A stretch of DNA of 64,000 nucleotides from Rhodovulum strictum (GCF_009649175.1 NZ_WJPO01000021.1:1-64000); one strand, 5' to 3'; positions 7,172 through 16,604 are shown, counted from the stretch's first letter. The notes: a model not told the origin generated them from the sequence alone. Translations and numbers: made by a program.

Positions 7172-8948
7172 CATCGACCTTGCCTGGCGGCGCGGCATAC
7201 GCCCTGAACCGCCGATCCCGGTGTCGGACTGGGCCGACCGCCATCGCATCCTGCCGCCGACCTCGGCGGAACCGGGCCGGTGGCGCACGGATCGCACGCC
7301 TTATCTGCGCGCGGTGATGGACGCGCTGTCCACCTCCAGCCCCTACGAACGGGTTGTGCTGATGAAAGGCGCGCAGACCGGCGGGTCAGAGGCGGGGCTG
7401 AACTGGCTCGGCTACATCATCCAGAACGCCCCCGGCATCGCCATGCTGGTCATGCCCTCGCTCGATATGGTGCGGCGCAACACCACCGTGCGTATCGACC
7501 CGCTGATCGAGGCGACCCCTGCCCTACGCGATCTGGTCTCCGCGCCCCGTTCCCGTGATGCGGGGAACAGCCTGTTCCGCAAATCCTTTCCCGGCGGCCA
7601 GCTGGTGATGACCGGCGCCAACAGCGCGGTGGGGCTGCGATCCACCCCGGTGCGCTATCTGTTCCTCGACGAGGTGGACGGCTATCCCGGCGATGCCGAT
7701 GGCGAGGGTGATCCCGTCGATCTGGCCATTCAGCGCACCACCACCTTCCGGGGACGGCGCAAGATCTACATGGTGTCCACGCCGACCCTGAAAGGTCACT
7801 CCCGCATCGAGGCGGCCTATCTCGACAGCGATCAGCGGTATTTCCACGTCCCCTGCCAGCATTGCGGCGCCATGGCCCCGATCACCTGGGCGCGCATCCG
7901 GTGGCCCGAGGGGCAGCGCGACGGCGCCTATCTGGTCTGCGAAGCCTGCGGCGGCGTGCATCATGAACACGACAAGCCTCGCCTGCTGGCCGCTGGAGAA
8001 TGGCGCCCGACTGCGCTGGGCGATGGCCGCACGGCAGGGTTCCACCTGTCGTCGCTCTATTCCCCGTGGGAGACATGGGCCGAGATCGCGCAGGAGCACG
8101 CCCGCGTGGCCAAGGATCCCGCGCGCCTGCAGGTCTGGGTCAATACCAAGCTGGGCGAGTCCTGGGAGGACCAGGCGGGTGACACCGTTCCGGCTGATCC
8201 GTTGATGGCGCGACGCGAGGATTGGGGCAGCGATCTTGCCCCCGGCGTGGCCGTGCTGACGGCGGGCGTCGACGTACAGGGCGACCGGATTGAGGTGCAG
8301 ATCGTCGGCTGGGGCCGCGACGAGGAAGCATGGGTCACCGACTACCGCGTCCTGTGGGGCGATCCTTCGGGCCCGCGCCTCTGGTCTGATCTGGATAGCG
8401 TGCTCAACGGCACCTATGGCGACCTCCCCGTGCGCGCCGTGGCGGTGGACACCGGCGGGCATCACACCAAGATGGCCTACGAATTCTGCCGCACCCGCCT
8501 TGCTCGCCGCGTCTGGGCGATCAAGGGTCGCGGCGGCCCCGGCATCCCGGTCTGGCCGCGCCGCCCCACGCGCAGCAACAAGGCAAAGATCCCGCTCTTC
8601 ATCGTCGGCGTCGATGCCGTGAAGGACGCGGTCTATGCTCGCCTGAAACTGACCGAACCCGGCCCCGGCGCCATCCACTTCCCCCGCCGCCTCGACGCCG
8701 ACTACTTCCGGCAACTGACCGCCGAACGCATCGTCACCCGCTTCGAGAAGGGCCGCCCCATCCGCTCTTGGCAACCCAAGCGCGACGGCGAACGCAACGA
8801 GGCCCTCGACACCTTCGTCTACGCCCACGCCGCCCTGCATGGCCTGATCAGCATGGGGATGCGGTTGAACGAGGAGGTGGAGGCTCATGCGGGACGCGTT
8901 ACCGCATCAAACCGGGACATCATTCGATCACAATGGGTCCTACGCTGA
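7161..8948 (+). CDS. terL: Terminase large subunit, gpA family (satellite)
   Basis: This 595-residue packaging ATPase/nuclease belongs to the lambda gpA family. Visible landmarks are AWRRGIRP and YLRAVMDALS near the N terminus, KGAQTGGSEAG as the ATP-binding loop, RYLFLDEVDGYP as Walker B, YMVSTPTLKG, and a C4-type metal site (CQHCG ... CEACGG) before the nuclease half with AGVDVQGDRIEVQ. ATG 7161 was chosen over a TTG at 7155. It is similar in order and motifs to the prophage terL at 47192 but clearly diverged. Downstream genes switch abruptly to lower-GC restriction cargo. Confidence 0.95.
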   Translation: MVPDIDLAWRRGIRPEPPIPVSDWADRHRILPPTSAEPGRWRTDRTPYLRAVMDALSTSSPYERVVLMKGAQTGGSEAGLNWLGYIIQNAPGIAMLVMPSLDMVRRNTTVRIDPLIEATPALRDLVSAPRSRDAGNSLFRKSFPGGQLVMTGANSAVGLRSTPVRYLFLDEVDGYPGDADGEGDPVDLAIQRTTTFRGRRKIYMVSTPTLKGHSRIEAAYLDSDQRYFHVPCQHCGAMAPITWARIRWPEGQRDGAYLVCEACGGVHHEHDKPRLLAAGEWRPTALGDGRTAGFHLSSLYSPWETWAEIAQEHARVAKDPARLQVWVNTKLGESWEDQAGDTVPADPLMARREDWGSDLAPGVAVLTAGVDVQGDRIEVQIVGWGRDEEAWVTDYRVLWGDPSGPRLWSDLDSVLNGTYGDLPVRAVAVDTGGHHTKMAYEFCRTRLARRVWAIKGRGGPGIPVWPRRPTRSNKAKIPLFIVGVDAVKDAVYARLKLTEPGPGAIHFPRRLDADYFRQLTAERIVTRFEKGRPIRSWQPKRDGERNEALDTFVYAHAALHGLISMGMRLNEEVEAHAGRVTASNRDIIRSQWVLR

Positions 8949-9074
8949 GCATCAAGTCGCAAGCACTCGAAACGGCCACAAATCGTTAAGCGCCGATCAG
9001 AGCAAAGCCAAGACCTCTTGTGCCAGAACCTCGCTTCTGATTTCATCTTGGAGGACTACTAGAAAGGCGGAAGC

Positions 9075-9998
9075 ATGCGCTCGTCCGGCAAAGATATCGT
9101 AGAGATGTTCGGGTTTGCTCCTGATGACACAACCGCAGAAAGCATTTCTTTCTTTAAGGACCGCCAATGCCCATTTGTGCCTGGAGCCTGCACCAAAACA
9201 AATCACGATCGGTCTGAGACATATGGAACGTGCGCCGTTACGTTAGGGTCAGCTGAAGTCATAATCTGCCCAAAGCGCCTTTATGCCAATAACTATGAGC
9301 CGTTTCAGCACGTAAAGTCGAAGATCTGGGGTGATGCCATCCCGTTAATAGTTGGCGGGACAACAGACGACCTTCGGAGGAAGGCGCTCAAACATCAAGA
9401 ATGCGTAGTTGCATTTGGTCAAAACTCGGGGAGTGAAGTAACCATAAACTCAAATGGAAAGCTATCCATTGACTGGATTCTCCAACGATATCGCAACACT
9501 TCAGGTAGATTGGTTCCCATCGACTTTGCAGCGCTGGAGGTCCAAAGCATCGACATCACAGGAAACTACCGAGAAAACTTCACTGCTTACAAGAATTTGC
9601 GCGACGGAAGCCGTGTAAACTATATTCCGCCAGCCGGGCACGGCTTGAATTGGGCGAACGTTCATAAGCGACTCATCCCCCAAATTATTCGAAAAGGGAA
9701 CGTCTACCACCACATGAGCAGATGCATAGCATTTGTTTTTGTCCTACCAAAGATTGTCTATGAAAAATTTGACGAAATCCTGGGAGATGTTGAGGAAGAA
9801 TCAAACCACTCCAAGGATAATCTGACGGTATTCACATACTCCTTAGGAGGAAACGTCCCCGCTGGAAAAATACGCGGGTTAGTACTAAATGAGGTAAAGC
9901 ATCATTCGTTGGCAAACATCGTTTTTGCATTCTCAAGCAATACGGAAGATGGAGCACCTGCAGCACTTGAGAGCAAGCTAAAGTCTCTGCTCTATTAA
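9075..9998 (+). CDS. NotI-family type II restriction endonuclease
   Basis: This 307-residue protein opens with RSSGKDIVEMFGFAPDDTT, then CPFVPGACTKTNHD, YGTCAVT and VIICPKRLYANNYE. The Cys-rich N-terminal pattern (CPF...C.K...G.C...CP.R) is characteristic of the NotI restriction endonuclease family, which binds an iron/metal centre and cuts rare GC-rich sites. Base composition is markedly more AT-rich than the phage genes around it, so this is recent cargo. It is convergent with a C5 methyltransferase, their stop codons overlapping at TTAA (9995-9998). The recognition sequence cannot be read from the protein. Confidence 0.75.
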   Translation: MRSSGKDIVEMFGFAPDDTTAESISFFKDRQCPFVPGACTKTNHDRSETYGTCAVTLGSAEVIICPKRLYANNYEPFQHVKSKIWGDAIPLIVGGTTDDLRRKALKHQECVVAFGQNSGSEVTINSNGKLSIDWILQRYRNTSGRLVPIDFAALEVQSIDITGNYRENFTAYKNLRDGSRVNYIPPAGHGLNWANVHKRLIPQIIRKGNVYHHMSRCIAFVFVLPKIVYEKFDEILGDVEEESNHSKDNLTVFTYSLGGNVPAGKIRGLVLNEVKHHSLANIVFAFSSNTEDGAPAALESKLKSLLY

Positions 9999-11245
9999 AC
10001 CGCGAGAGACAATTGACTCGACATCCAAGGCGAGTTTTGACGCCCAGAATTATCGATGACCTCATCTCTGTAACCCAAACTTTCCTTCAATCTCAGACCT
10101 ATTTCGCAGGCGAACAACGGCGGGACTGCATTTCCAACTTGTTCATATTGCTCCGTTAGCGAACCAAAAAACCGAACATGGTCTGGAAAAGACTGGATTC
10201 TCGCGGCCTCTCTAACGCTCAACACTCGATCTTGGTTAGGATGGATGTATGTTCCCCAGTGCGGGTCGCACTTGGTGAGGATCGTGCTTCCAAGTTGCTC
10301 AGGATGAAGCCGTCCATAACGCTTGGTGTGATCCGAGCGGCGCGCTCGCTTCATGCCTTTTGGAAGAAGGTCATGGGGAATGTCCCTCCAAGAACCTCCT
10401 GGCGGAATATGTTTCAAGCGATCTAAGTTCACCTTACCAAGGCGCGCACATTGGTGATTTGAAACTTTCGAACCAGCGATTCTTAATCTTTCTTGAAAAT
10501 CACTTTGGGGACCAGTCAGATAATCACACAGCTCGTCACCACCGCCATTCTCAATTTGGGGAAGATCAGAGATCGCATCGCCTACGGTTACAAAGGAGCG
10601 ATTGGCCGTCGCCTTCACCAAAGCCAAATCAAGGACAACGGATCGCGAAAACAAGGTCGTTGTGAAGTTTGCTCTCCCCTCAGCGAAATGCTTCGGGATT
10701 GGAAATAGCTCTAATGGCTCGACGCCAATACGGTTCGCCAAGATTATTGTACGCCAGCGCGCTTGCGGAACCCCGTAGTGAGGAGCGAAAAGAACTCTAA
10801 CATCGGCGTGATAACCTAACGAGCGGAGGGCCGCTAGGATCTCCTGAACGGTTTGCCCACGCTCGAATGAAATCATGCCAGGAACGTTCTCAATTAGAAT
10901 AAGCTTAGGTGAGAACTCCTCAGCAAACCGCAAATAGTCTTTGAACAAGTGGTTACGCTCATCCTCAAGCGACCGCTTAGGAGCATTTATGCTGAAGCCT
11001 TGGCACGGTGGCCCGCCGGCCAACAGATCTAGCTCCCCTTTTGCAAGGCTCAGCCGACGACGAATCTTACCGGCATCGACTTCACGGATGTCGCCAGTCT
11101 CGACTTCGGTACCGGGATGCGAGTTCTTGAGCGTCTCTGCGTAGCTGGGTGAGATCTCGTTGGCGAAAAGGCTGCTAAACCCAGCCATTTCGAGCCCCGT
11201 CGACAGTCCACCTGCACCTGCAAAAAGATCAATATGGGTCAGCAA
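9995..11245 (-). CDS. C5-cytosine DNA methyltransferase of the NotI-like system
   Basis: This protein of about 416 residues has all main C5 motifs: HIDLFAGAGGLSTGLEMAGF (I), LAGGPPCQGFSINAPKR (IV, catalytic PCQ), LIENVPGMISF (VI), PQARWRTIILA (VIII) and YEQVGNAVPPLFA (X). A TTG start at 11245 is preferred: AGGAG lies 8 bases upstream and the protein begins right before motif I. The open frame continues upstream to 12010, but that part runs antisense to another gene and has no family match. It should protect host DNA from the convergent NotI-like nuclease. Confidence 0.9.
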   Translation of the reverse strand: MLTHIDLFAGAGGLSTGLEMAGFSSLFANEISPSYAETLKNSHPGTEVETGDIREVDAGKIRRRLSLAKGELDLLAGGPPCQGFSINAPKRSLEDERNHLFKDYLRFAEEFSPKLILIENVPGMISFERGQTVQEILAALRSLGYHADVRVLFAPHYGVPQARWRTIILANRIGVEPLELFPIPKHFAEGRANFTTTLFSRSVVLDLALVKATANRSFVTVGDAISDLPQIENGGGDELCDYLTGPQSDFQERLRIAGSKVSNHQCARLGKVNLDRLKHIPPGGSWRDIPHDLLPKGMKRARRSDHTKRYGRLHPEQLGSTILTKCDPHWGTYIHPNQDRVLSVREAARIQSFPDHVRFFGSLTEQYEQVGNAVPPLFACEIGLRLKESLGYRDEVIDNSGRQNSPWMSSQLSLAV

Positions 11246-11486
11246 ATGGTGCACTCCTCTACGACCGACCCCATCTGTAGCATGCCCCAGCGGCCCACCG
11301 CAACGCCAGACCAAGCACGGTGTCGATTCCAAAAGTACATCACGGGGCAGCGCTGGATGGCGATCAGTTCCTCGAAGCACGACACGCAACTCGCACCTGG
11401 CGCAAGCGTCCTGCAACGCGTAGACGACGGCGCAGATTCGCGATAGGTCTTCTGCTCGGAGGGAACAAGCCGAACGGAGGCTCCGG

Positions 11487-12095
11487 ATGCACCAAGACGC
11501 TCTCACGCACTTGTCCTTAAAGCTTCCCCATTTGCGTGAAATGTTTTCACAGCTATCACCAGTTGAACTTCCCACAAAGCAAGAGGTTGAAATTCCGCTG
11601 GCGGTAACTGAGATTATCGTTTCCCAGATGCTCTCCGGGCCATCTGCCGATGTCATTTTTTCAAGATTGATTGCAAAAGCTATCGGAACAGGGAATTCCA
11701 AGCCGTGGCATCTGACAGAGAAAGAGATTATGGAATGCGGAATCAGTAGGAGAAAAGCATTTGCAATTATTAATTTTGGAACTGCATTTGATTCTGATCC
11801 AGCCCGCTTCTCCGATTGGCCGACTCTCGCCCATGAAAGTCTGGTTCGTGAAGTAAGTGGCTTTTGGGGATTGTCGCGGTGGAGCGCTGATATCCTCGGG
11901 CTTTCATATTTCGGAAATCCTGATGTCTTTCCTGCTTCCGATGGCACTCTTGTTCGCGCAATAAAGGCTGCATGCGCAAACACTGAAGTGGGCGCAGAGG
12001 AGTGGGACATTGACGGTGCGAGTCCTTATCGTTCGCTCCTTGCCCGGTACCTTTGGAAGTCGATAGATACTGGCTTCTGGCAACAATCTGTGTGA
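11487..12095 (+). CDS. HhH-GPD DNA glycosylase-like repair protein of the restriction module
   Basis: This 202-residue protein shows the HhH-GPD superfamily pattern: EIIVSQMLSGPSADVIFSRL, MECGISRRKAFAI, then LVREVSGFWGLSRWSADIL for the helix-hairpin-helix, with D in FPASDGTLVRAI as the likely catalytic aspartate and SPYRSLLARYLW at the end. It is divergent from the C5 methyltransferase. Base excision glycosylases near C5 methyltransferases can remove thymine from T:G mismatches left by 5-methylcytosine deamination, the job Vsr does elsewhere. That role is inferred from family and neighbour. Composition is AT-rich like the rest of the cargo. Confidence 0.7.
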   Translation: MHQDALTHLSLKLPHLREMFSQLSPVELPTKQEVEIPLAVTEIIVSQMLSGPSADVIFSRLIAKAIGTGNSKPWHLTEKEIMECGISRRKAFAIINFGTAFDSDPARFSDWPTLAHESLVREVSGFWGLSRWSADILGLSYFGNPDVFPASDGTLVRAIKAACANTEVGAEEWDIDGASPYRSLLARYLWKSIDTGFWQQSV

Positions 12096-12291
12096 CTTTT
12101 TAAATACGCTGGCCAAGATTCTCAGCGCAACTCTGGCCTCAAGACATATCAGCATGTCTACCTTTCACTTCTACGTCACTATATCTCTTGGCAGTCTGCT
12201 GGGTGGTGATCGAAGGTTAGTTCCAATCATCCCCAGCCTTTCCCAACGGCTCTGATACCCCGGAGACGCCGCGCATGAGACACTCCGCGCA

Positions 12292-13701
12292 ATGCGGACG
12301 CTCCTTCATCGCCTTCTCGGTCTCACGCGCACGCGCGGCTTTGACGCTGCGGGTGGCGGTCGGCGTTGGGAGGGGGCGCGGACGGTCGACGGGCTGAACA
12401 CGGCGATCCTCGCGGGCGCGACCACGGCGGCGCGACGAGCCGGATGGTATGCGCGCAACAATCCGTGGGTCGCGGCAGCGGTGGACAGCCTGGTGGGCAA
12501 TGTCGTCGGCGCCGGGATCAAGCCGCAATCCACCCATCCCGACCGGGCGGTGCGGGAACGACTGCAAATGCTGTGGCTGCGCTGGACCGATCAAGCCGAT
12601 CCGGGCGGGCTGGCTGATTTCTACGGGCTACAGGCGATGGCCGTGCGGACGATGGTCGAGGGCGGCGAGAGTTTCGCGCGGCTGCGTGTGGTGCCCGACT
12701 CCCCTTCTGTTCCCCTCCACATCGACCTGCTGGACCGCGACCAGGTGCCGCTGGACCTGCACCGCGACCTCGGCGGCGGGGCGCGCATCCGAGCTGGCAT
12801 CGAGTTCAACGCCGTTGGGCAGCGCACCGCCTATTGGGTGATGCGCGACCGGCCCGGCGATCCGCTGACCTCCCTGCGGCTGGACCCGCTGCGCATCCCC
12901 GCCAGCGATTGTCTGCACCTGTTCAAGCCGCTCGCCGCGGGCCAGTTGCGCGGCATCACCTGGCTCGCTCCGGTCCTGCTGCGCCTGCACGAGCTCGACC
13001 AGTTCGAGGATGCCGCACTGGTCAAGGCCAAGGTCGGGGCGCTGTTCACAGGCTTCATCACCGATCCCGATGGCACGGCAGGCGGGCTTTCCGGGAGCAA
13101 CACCGGCGGCGCGCTCACCGTTGGCATGGAGCCCGGCAGCCTGATCCCGCTGCCGCCGGGCACCGACATCCGGTTTTCCAATCCGACCGAGCACGACGCC
13201 TATGCGCCCTTCGTGAAGAACCACCTGCGCGCCGTGGCCGCCGGGATGGGCCTGCCCTACGAACTGGTCTCGGGCGATCTGGAGGGCGTCACCTATTCCT
13301 CGATCCGCGCCGGACTGATCGAGTTCCGGCGCCGGGTCGAACAGTTGCAGCACAATGTCGTCGTGCATCTGTTCTGCCGCCCGGTCTGGGACCGCTTCGT
13401 GCGGCTGGCGGTGCTGACCGGCGATCTGCCCGCCCGCGACTTCGACCGCGATCCGGCCGCATATCTCGCCTGCGAATGGTTGCCGCCCAAATTCGACTAC
13501 GTCGATCCCAAGAAGGACGTCGAGGCCGAGATCCTCGCCATCAACGCCGGGCTCAAGAGCCGGTCCCAGGCGATTTCTGAACGGGGCTACGACGCCGAAC
13601 AGGTCGATGCCGAGATTGCCGCCGACAAGGCGCGCACCGACGCGCTGGGCCTGAGCTTTGGTGCGCCGCCTGTCGAGAAGGAGGACATCCCCGATGAATG
13701 A
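12292..13701 (+). CDS. Portal protein, lambda gpB family (satellite)
   Basis: This 469-residue portal forms the dodecameric DNA channel at one head vertex and the docking site for terminase and head-tail connector. Recognisable stretches are ARRAGWYARNNPWVAAAVDS, VVGAGIKPQSTHP, LADFYGLQAMAVRTMVEGGE, the AAGMGLPYELVSGDLEGVTYS motif and FRRRVEQLQHNVVVHLFCRP. The C terminus, SRSQAISERGYDAEQVDAEIA, matches the prophage portal at 49449. High GC returns here after the AT-rich cargo. Its end overlaps the start of the capsid gene by 8 bases. Confidence 0.93.
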   Translation: MRTLLHRLLGLTRTRGFDAAGGGRRWEGARTVDGLNTAILAGATTAARRAGWYARNNPWVAAAVDSLVGNVVGAGIKPQSTHPDRAVRERLQMLWLRWTDQADPGGLADFYGLQAMAVRTMVEGGESFARLRVVPDSPSVPLHIDLLDRDQVPLDLHRDLGGGARIRAGIEFNAVGQRTAYWVMRDRPGDPLTSLRLDPLRIPASDCLHLFKPLAAGQLRGITWLAPVLLRLHELDQFEDAALVKAKVGALFTGFITDPDGTAGGLSGSNTGGALTVGMEPGSLIPLPPGTDIRFSNPTEHDAYAPFVKNHLRAVAAGMGLPYELVSGDLEGVTYSSIRAGLIEFRRRVEQLQHNVVVHLFCRPVWDRFVRLAVLTGDLPARDFDRDPAAYLACEWLPPKFDYVDPKKDVEAEILAINAGLKSRSQAISERGYDAEQVDAEIAADKARTDALGLSFGAPPVEKEDIPDE

Positions 13702-15541
13702 CACCACGATCATCCCGACACCGATGGAATCAAACGTCGGGAACGGCAACGTTTGCCTACTCACCCGCCGCGCCGACCTGGCACCGGCCAGTGCCGATCG
13801 CGACGCTCGCACCGTGGAGGTGATCTGGTCCACCGGCGCGCCCGTGCGCCGCCGCGACATGGCTGGCCAGTACATCGAACGCCTCAGCCTTGCGCCCGAG
13901 GCAGTGGACCTGTCGCGCCTCCAAGGAGCCAGCGTGCTGGATGCACACCGGCAATCCGCCGTCCGCGATGTTCTGGGCAGCGTCCAGTCCGCCGCCGTCG
14001 ATGGCCAGCGCGGCACGGCGCTGATCCGCTTCTCGGCCCGACCAGAGGTGGAACCGCTCTGGCAGGACGTCCTGTCCGGGATCCTGCGCCATGTCTCGGT
14101 CGGCTATTCGGTCGAGGAATGGTCCGAGACCACCGAGAACGGCGCGCGCGTGCTGACTGCAGTGCACTGGACGCCCCACGAGATTTCCCTTGTCCCCACC
14201 CCGGCTGACCCGGGTGCCCGCATCCGCATGGAGACCCACATGACCGACACCACCATCACCCCCGCCCCGCCCGAGGCGCAGACCCGCGCCGCGATCAACA
14301 CCGAGATCCGCTCCATCGCCCGCATCGCCGGGCTTGACCAGTCCTGGATCGACGGCCAGATCGACGCTGCCGCCGATGCCGACACCGCGCGTCGTGCTGC
14401 CTTCGAGGCGCTGGCGACCCGCAGCGCACCCACGATCCGCACCGAACAGGTTCGCGTCGAGATGGGCGACAGCCACGATGACCCGGCCCTGCGCGCGCGC
14501 CAGATGGGCGAAGCTCTCTATGCCCGGATCAACCCACGCCATGACCTGAGCGAACCGGCGCGGCGCTATGCCTATGCCACGCCGGTGGACATGGCCAAGG
14601 AACTGCTGACCCTGCGCGGCGAGTCCACCATGGCGCTGTCGCCAGCGAGCCTCGTCACCCGAGCCCTGCACACGACCTCGGACTTCCCGATCATCCTCGG
14701 CAACACCGTGGGCCGGGTGCTGCGCGATGCTTACCAGGCCGCGCCCTCCGGCATCCGCCGCCTTGGTCGCCAAACCTCGGCTCGGGATTTCCGGGCTGTG
14801 AACAAGATCATGCTGGGCGAAGCCCCTCTGCTGGAAAAGCTGAACGAACACGGCGAGATCAAGGCCGGGACCATGGCCGAGGCGCGCGAGGCCTACAAGA
14901 TCGAGACCTGGGCCAGGAAGATCGGCATCACCAGGCAGGTGCTGGTGAACGACGATCTGGGAACCTTCTCGGACCTCGCCCGCCGCATGGGCCAAGGGGC
15001 GGCAGAAACGGAGGCGCGGATCCTCGTCACCCTGCTGGAGGCGAACAGCGGCAACGGCCCGACCCTGTCGGACACCAAGGCGCTGTTCCATGTCGATCAC
15101 GGCAACAAGGCGGCCAGTGGCGCGGTGATTTCCGATGCCACCCTGTCCGCAGCCCGGCTGGCGCTGCGCACCCAGAAGGGGATCGACGGTCGCATCATCC
15201 GCGTGACACCGAAGAACCTGCTGGTCCCGCCCGCGCTTGAGACGGTGGCCGAGAAGTGGCTGGCCACCATCGCGCCCGTCACCGCCGCCGATGTGAACCC
15301 GTTCTCGGGCGCGATGTCGCTGGTGGTCGAACCCCGCCTGACGAGTGCTACCCGCTGGTATGTCACTGCCGACCCCGGCGAGATCGACGGCCTGGAGTTC
15401 GCCTATCTCTCGGGCAACGAAGGGCCGCAGGTGGAAAGCCGGTCGGGTTGGGATGTCGACGGCGTGGAAATCCGGGTGATCCTCGATTTCGGCGCAGGCT
15501 TCATCGACCACCGCGGCTGGTTCCAGAACCCTGGGGCATAA
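13694..15541 (+). CDS. Prohead protease / major capsid protein fusion
   Basis: This 615-residue protein joins two head functions. The N-terminal third (about residues 20-180) resembles a prohead protease: IERLSLAPEAVDLSRL, GASVLDAHRQSAVRDVLGSV, RHVSVGYSVEEW and ALTAVHWTPHEISLVP-like segments, with H and S as likely catalytic residues. The C-terminal half is a gpT/HK97-like capsid protein (IILGNTVGRVLRDAYQA, KIGITRQVLVNDDLGTF, VTPKNLLVPPALE). Such fusions are known in some Mu-like and alphaproteobacterial phages. ATG 13694 overlaps the portal stop. The prophage in this window instead uses separate S49 protease and gpE genes, so the two heads are unrelated in design. Confidence 0.85.
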   Translation: MNDTTIIPTPMESNVGNGNVCLLTRRADLAPASADRDARTVEVIWSTGAPVRRRDMAGQYIERLSLAPEAVDLSRLQGASVLDAHRQSAVRDVLGSVQSAAVDGQRGTALIRFSARPEVEPLWQDVLSGILRHVSVGYSVEEWSETTENGARVLTAVHWTPHEISLVPTPADPGARIRMETHMTDTTITPAPPEAQTRAAINTEIRSIARIAGLDQSWIDGQIDAAADADTARRAAFEALATRSAPTIRTEQVRVEMGDSHDDPALRARQMGEALYARINPRHDLSEPARRYAYATPVDMAKELLTLRGESTMALSPASLVTRALHTTSDFPIILGNTVGRVLRDAYQAAPSGIRRLGRQTSARDFRAVNKIMLGEAPLLEKLNEHGEIKAGTMAEAREAYKIETWARKIGITRQVLVNDDLGTFSDLARRMGQGAAETEARILVTLLEANSGNGPTLSDTKALFHVDHGNKAASGAVISDATLSAARLALRTQKGIDGRIIRVTPKNLLVPPALETVAEKWLATIAPVTAADVNPFSGAMSLVVEPRLTSATRWYVTADPGEIDGLEFAYLSGNEGPQVESRSGWDVDGVEIRVILDFGAGFIDHRGWFQNPGA

Positions 15542-15543
15542 CC

Positions 15544-15753
15544 ATGGCCGACCTCGCCCAACTCACCGCCTGGCGCGATGCCCTGATGGCCGCCCGCTAT
15601 CAGGGCGTCCGCACCGTCGAATACGACGGCAAGCGGGTCACCTATGCCAGCGACGCGGAAATGGCGGCCGCGCTGGGCGACCTGAACCGCCAGATCACCG
15701 GCACCACGGCGCACATCGCCGTGGTCCGCATCCAATCTTCGAAAGGGCTCTGA
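15544..15753 (+). CDS. gpW-like head-tail joining protein (satellite)
   Basis: This 69-residue protein has LTAWRDALMAARYQGVRTVEYDGKR... AEMAAALGDLNRQI, the compact gpW pattern: an N-terminal helix, a short hairpin (V-x-Y-D-G-K), and a second helix. gpW-like proteins bind the portal after packaging and prepare the head for tail attachment. A homologue lies at 49225 in the prophage (AARYSGTRSVSYDGKS). A head-completion protein is kept while every tail gene is missing, which fits an element that borrows tails. It lies 2 bases after the capsid gene. Confidence 0.75.
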   Translation: MADLAQLTAWRDALMAARYQGVRTVEYDGKRVTYASDAEMAAALGDLNRQITGTTAHIAVVRIQSSKGL

Positions 15754-15755
15754 CC

Positions 15756-16100
15756 ATGCAGAACTTCATCCAGAATGGGCACATCATCCGCGTGACCGCA
15801 CCTGCGGGCGGCATCGCATCGGGCGAGGGATTGATCATCGGTGGCCTGTTCGGCATCGCCGCCTATTCCTCGGCCGAGGGCGATCCCGTCGAACTAGGGA
15901 CCACGGGAGTCTACCAACTTCCGAAGGCGTCAGCCGCCGTGGTGACGGTCGGCACGCGTGTCGCGTGGGACAACACGGCCAAGAACATCAACGTACCGGG
16001 CGCCGGGCGCTTCCCGGTGGGCATTGCGGCAGAGGCGGCGGGCAACGGCACGACCAGCGTTGCGGTGCGGCTGGATGGCGTCGGGACCGTGGCTGCGTAA
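15756..16100 (+). CDS. DUF2190-family capsid decoration/cement protein
   Basis: This 114-residue protein reads MQNFIQNGHIIRVTAPAGGI, then GEGLIIGGLFGIAAYSSAEG, PVELGTTGVYQLPKA, RVAWDNTAKNINVPG and VAVRLDG. This is the pattern of the DUF2190 family, found beside capsid genes and thought to stabilise or decorate heads. It is the last plus-strand morphogenesis gene of the element; nothing tail-related follows before the right attachment repeat. Confidence 0.75.
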   Translation: MQNFIQNGHIIRVTAPAGGIASGEGLIIGGLFGIAAYSSAEGDPVELGTTGVYQLPKASAAVVTVGTRVAWDNTAKNINVPGAGRFPVGIAAEAAGNGTTSVAVRLDGVGTVAA

Positions 16101-16166
16101 TCTGCCCACAACATCGCGTTGCGGATTACAACGCGTTCTCGGGAATGACGATCTCGCGCCTCAATG

Positions 16167-16382
16167 TCATTCTACGTGCTTGCCCTCGCGGAACGCCATG
16201 TCGGTGATTTCGCGGAGGGGGGCGCGGTGATGGTCCAGCGTGCCGACATGCCCCCAATTCACCTCCTCGGGGCTGTAGCCGAAGTGGTCGGCGCTGTGCG
16301 CCATCAGCCGGGCCAGCATGGCGTCGATCTCGATCTTGGCGGCGATGAAGGCGTCCGCCGCGGCGTCGTTTGTCTTGGGCAT
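16167..16382 (-). CDS. Small conserved protein of unknown function
   Basis: The ORF is open from 16598, but ATG 16382 gives a product of 71 residues starting MPKTNDAAADAFIAAKIEID. The core (IDAMLARLMAHSADHFGYSP, then EVNWGHVGTLDH) is clearly related to the small gene at 45175-45443 in the prophage region. No known domain is recognised; it is predicted helical and soluble. It is the only gene between the head module and the right attachment repeat, on the opposite strand, a typical cargo position. Confidence 0.55.
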   Translation of the reverse strand: MPKTNDAAADAFIAAKIEIDAMLARLMAHSADHFGYSPEEVNWGHVGTLDHHRAPLREITDMAFREGKHVE

Positions 16383-16575
16383 GATCGTCCCCGAGTCGGT
16401 TACGAGGACATGACGGCTCTGGTTTGCTCGGAGATCAAGTTCAATCGGACACGGAACGTCCCGCGAACATCTGATGGCTTCCATGTCGCATGGGTGTTGC
16501 ACGGAAGAAATCGGAACGGCTGTAAGCCTTTGGAATCGCGCGGAAAGATGTTGTTCGGTGTTGCAAACGCAAAAA

Positions 16576-16591
16576 GCGCCCCTTGGGGCGC
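16576..16591 (-). terminator. Rho-independent terminator, minus strand
   Basis: On the minus strand, GCGCCCC-AA-GGGGCGC is followed by TTTTTGCG. It lies just downstream of the tRNA-fMet 3' fragment and could be the tRNA's original terminator carried with the attachment region, or the end signal for leftward transcripts. Confidence 0.6.
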
Positions 16592-16604
16592 CCTGCATCG
16601 GCCT

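Noticed and set aside
11246-12010. N-terminal extension of the C5 methyltransferase
   Set aside because: Runs antisense to the HhH-GPD gene, has no methyltransferase pattern, and a start next to motif I with AGGAG exists at 11245.
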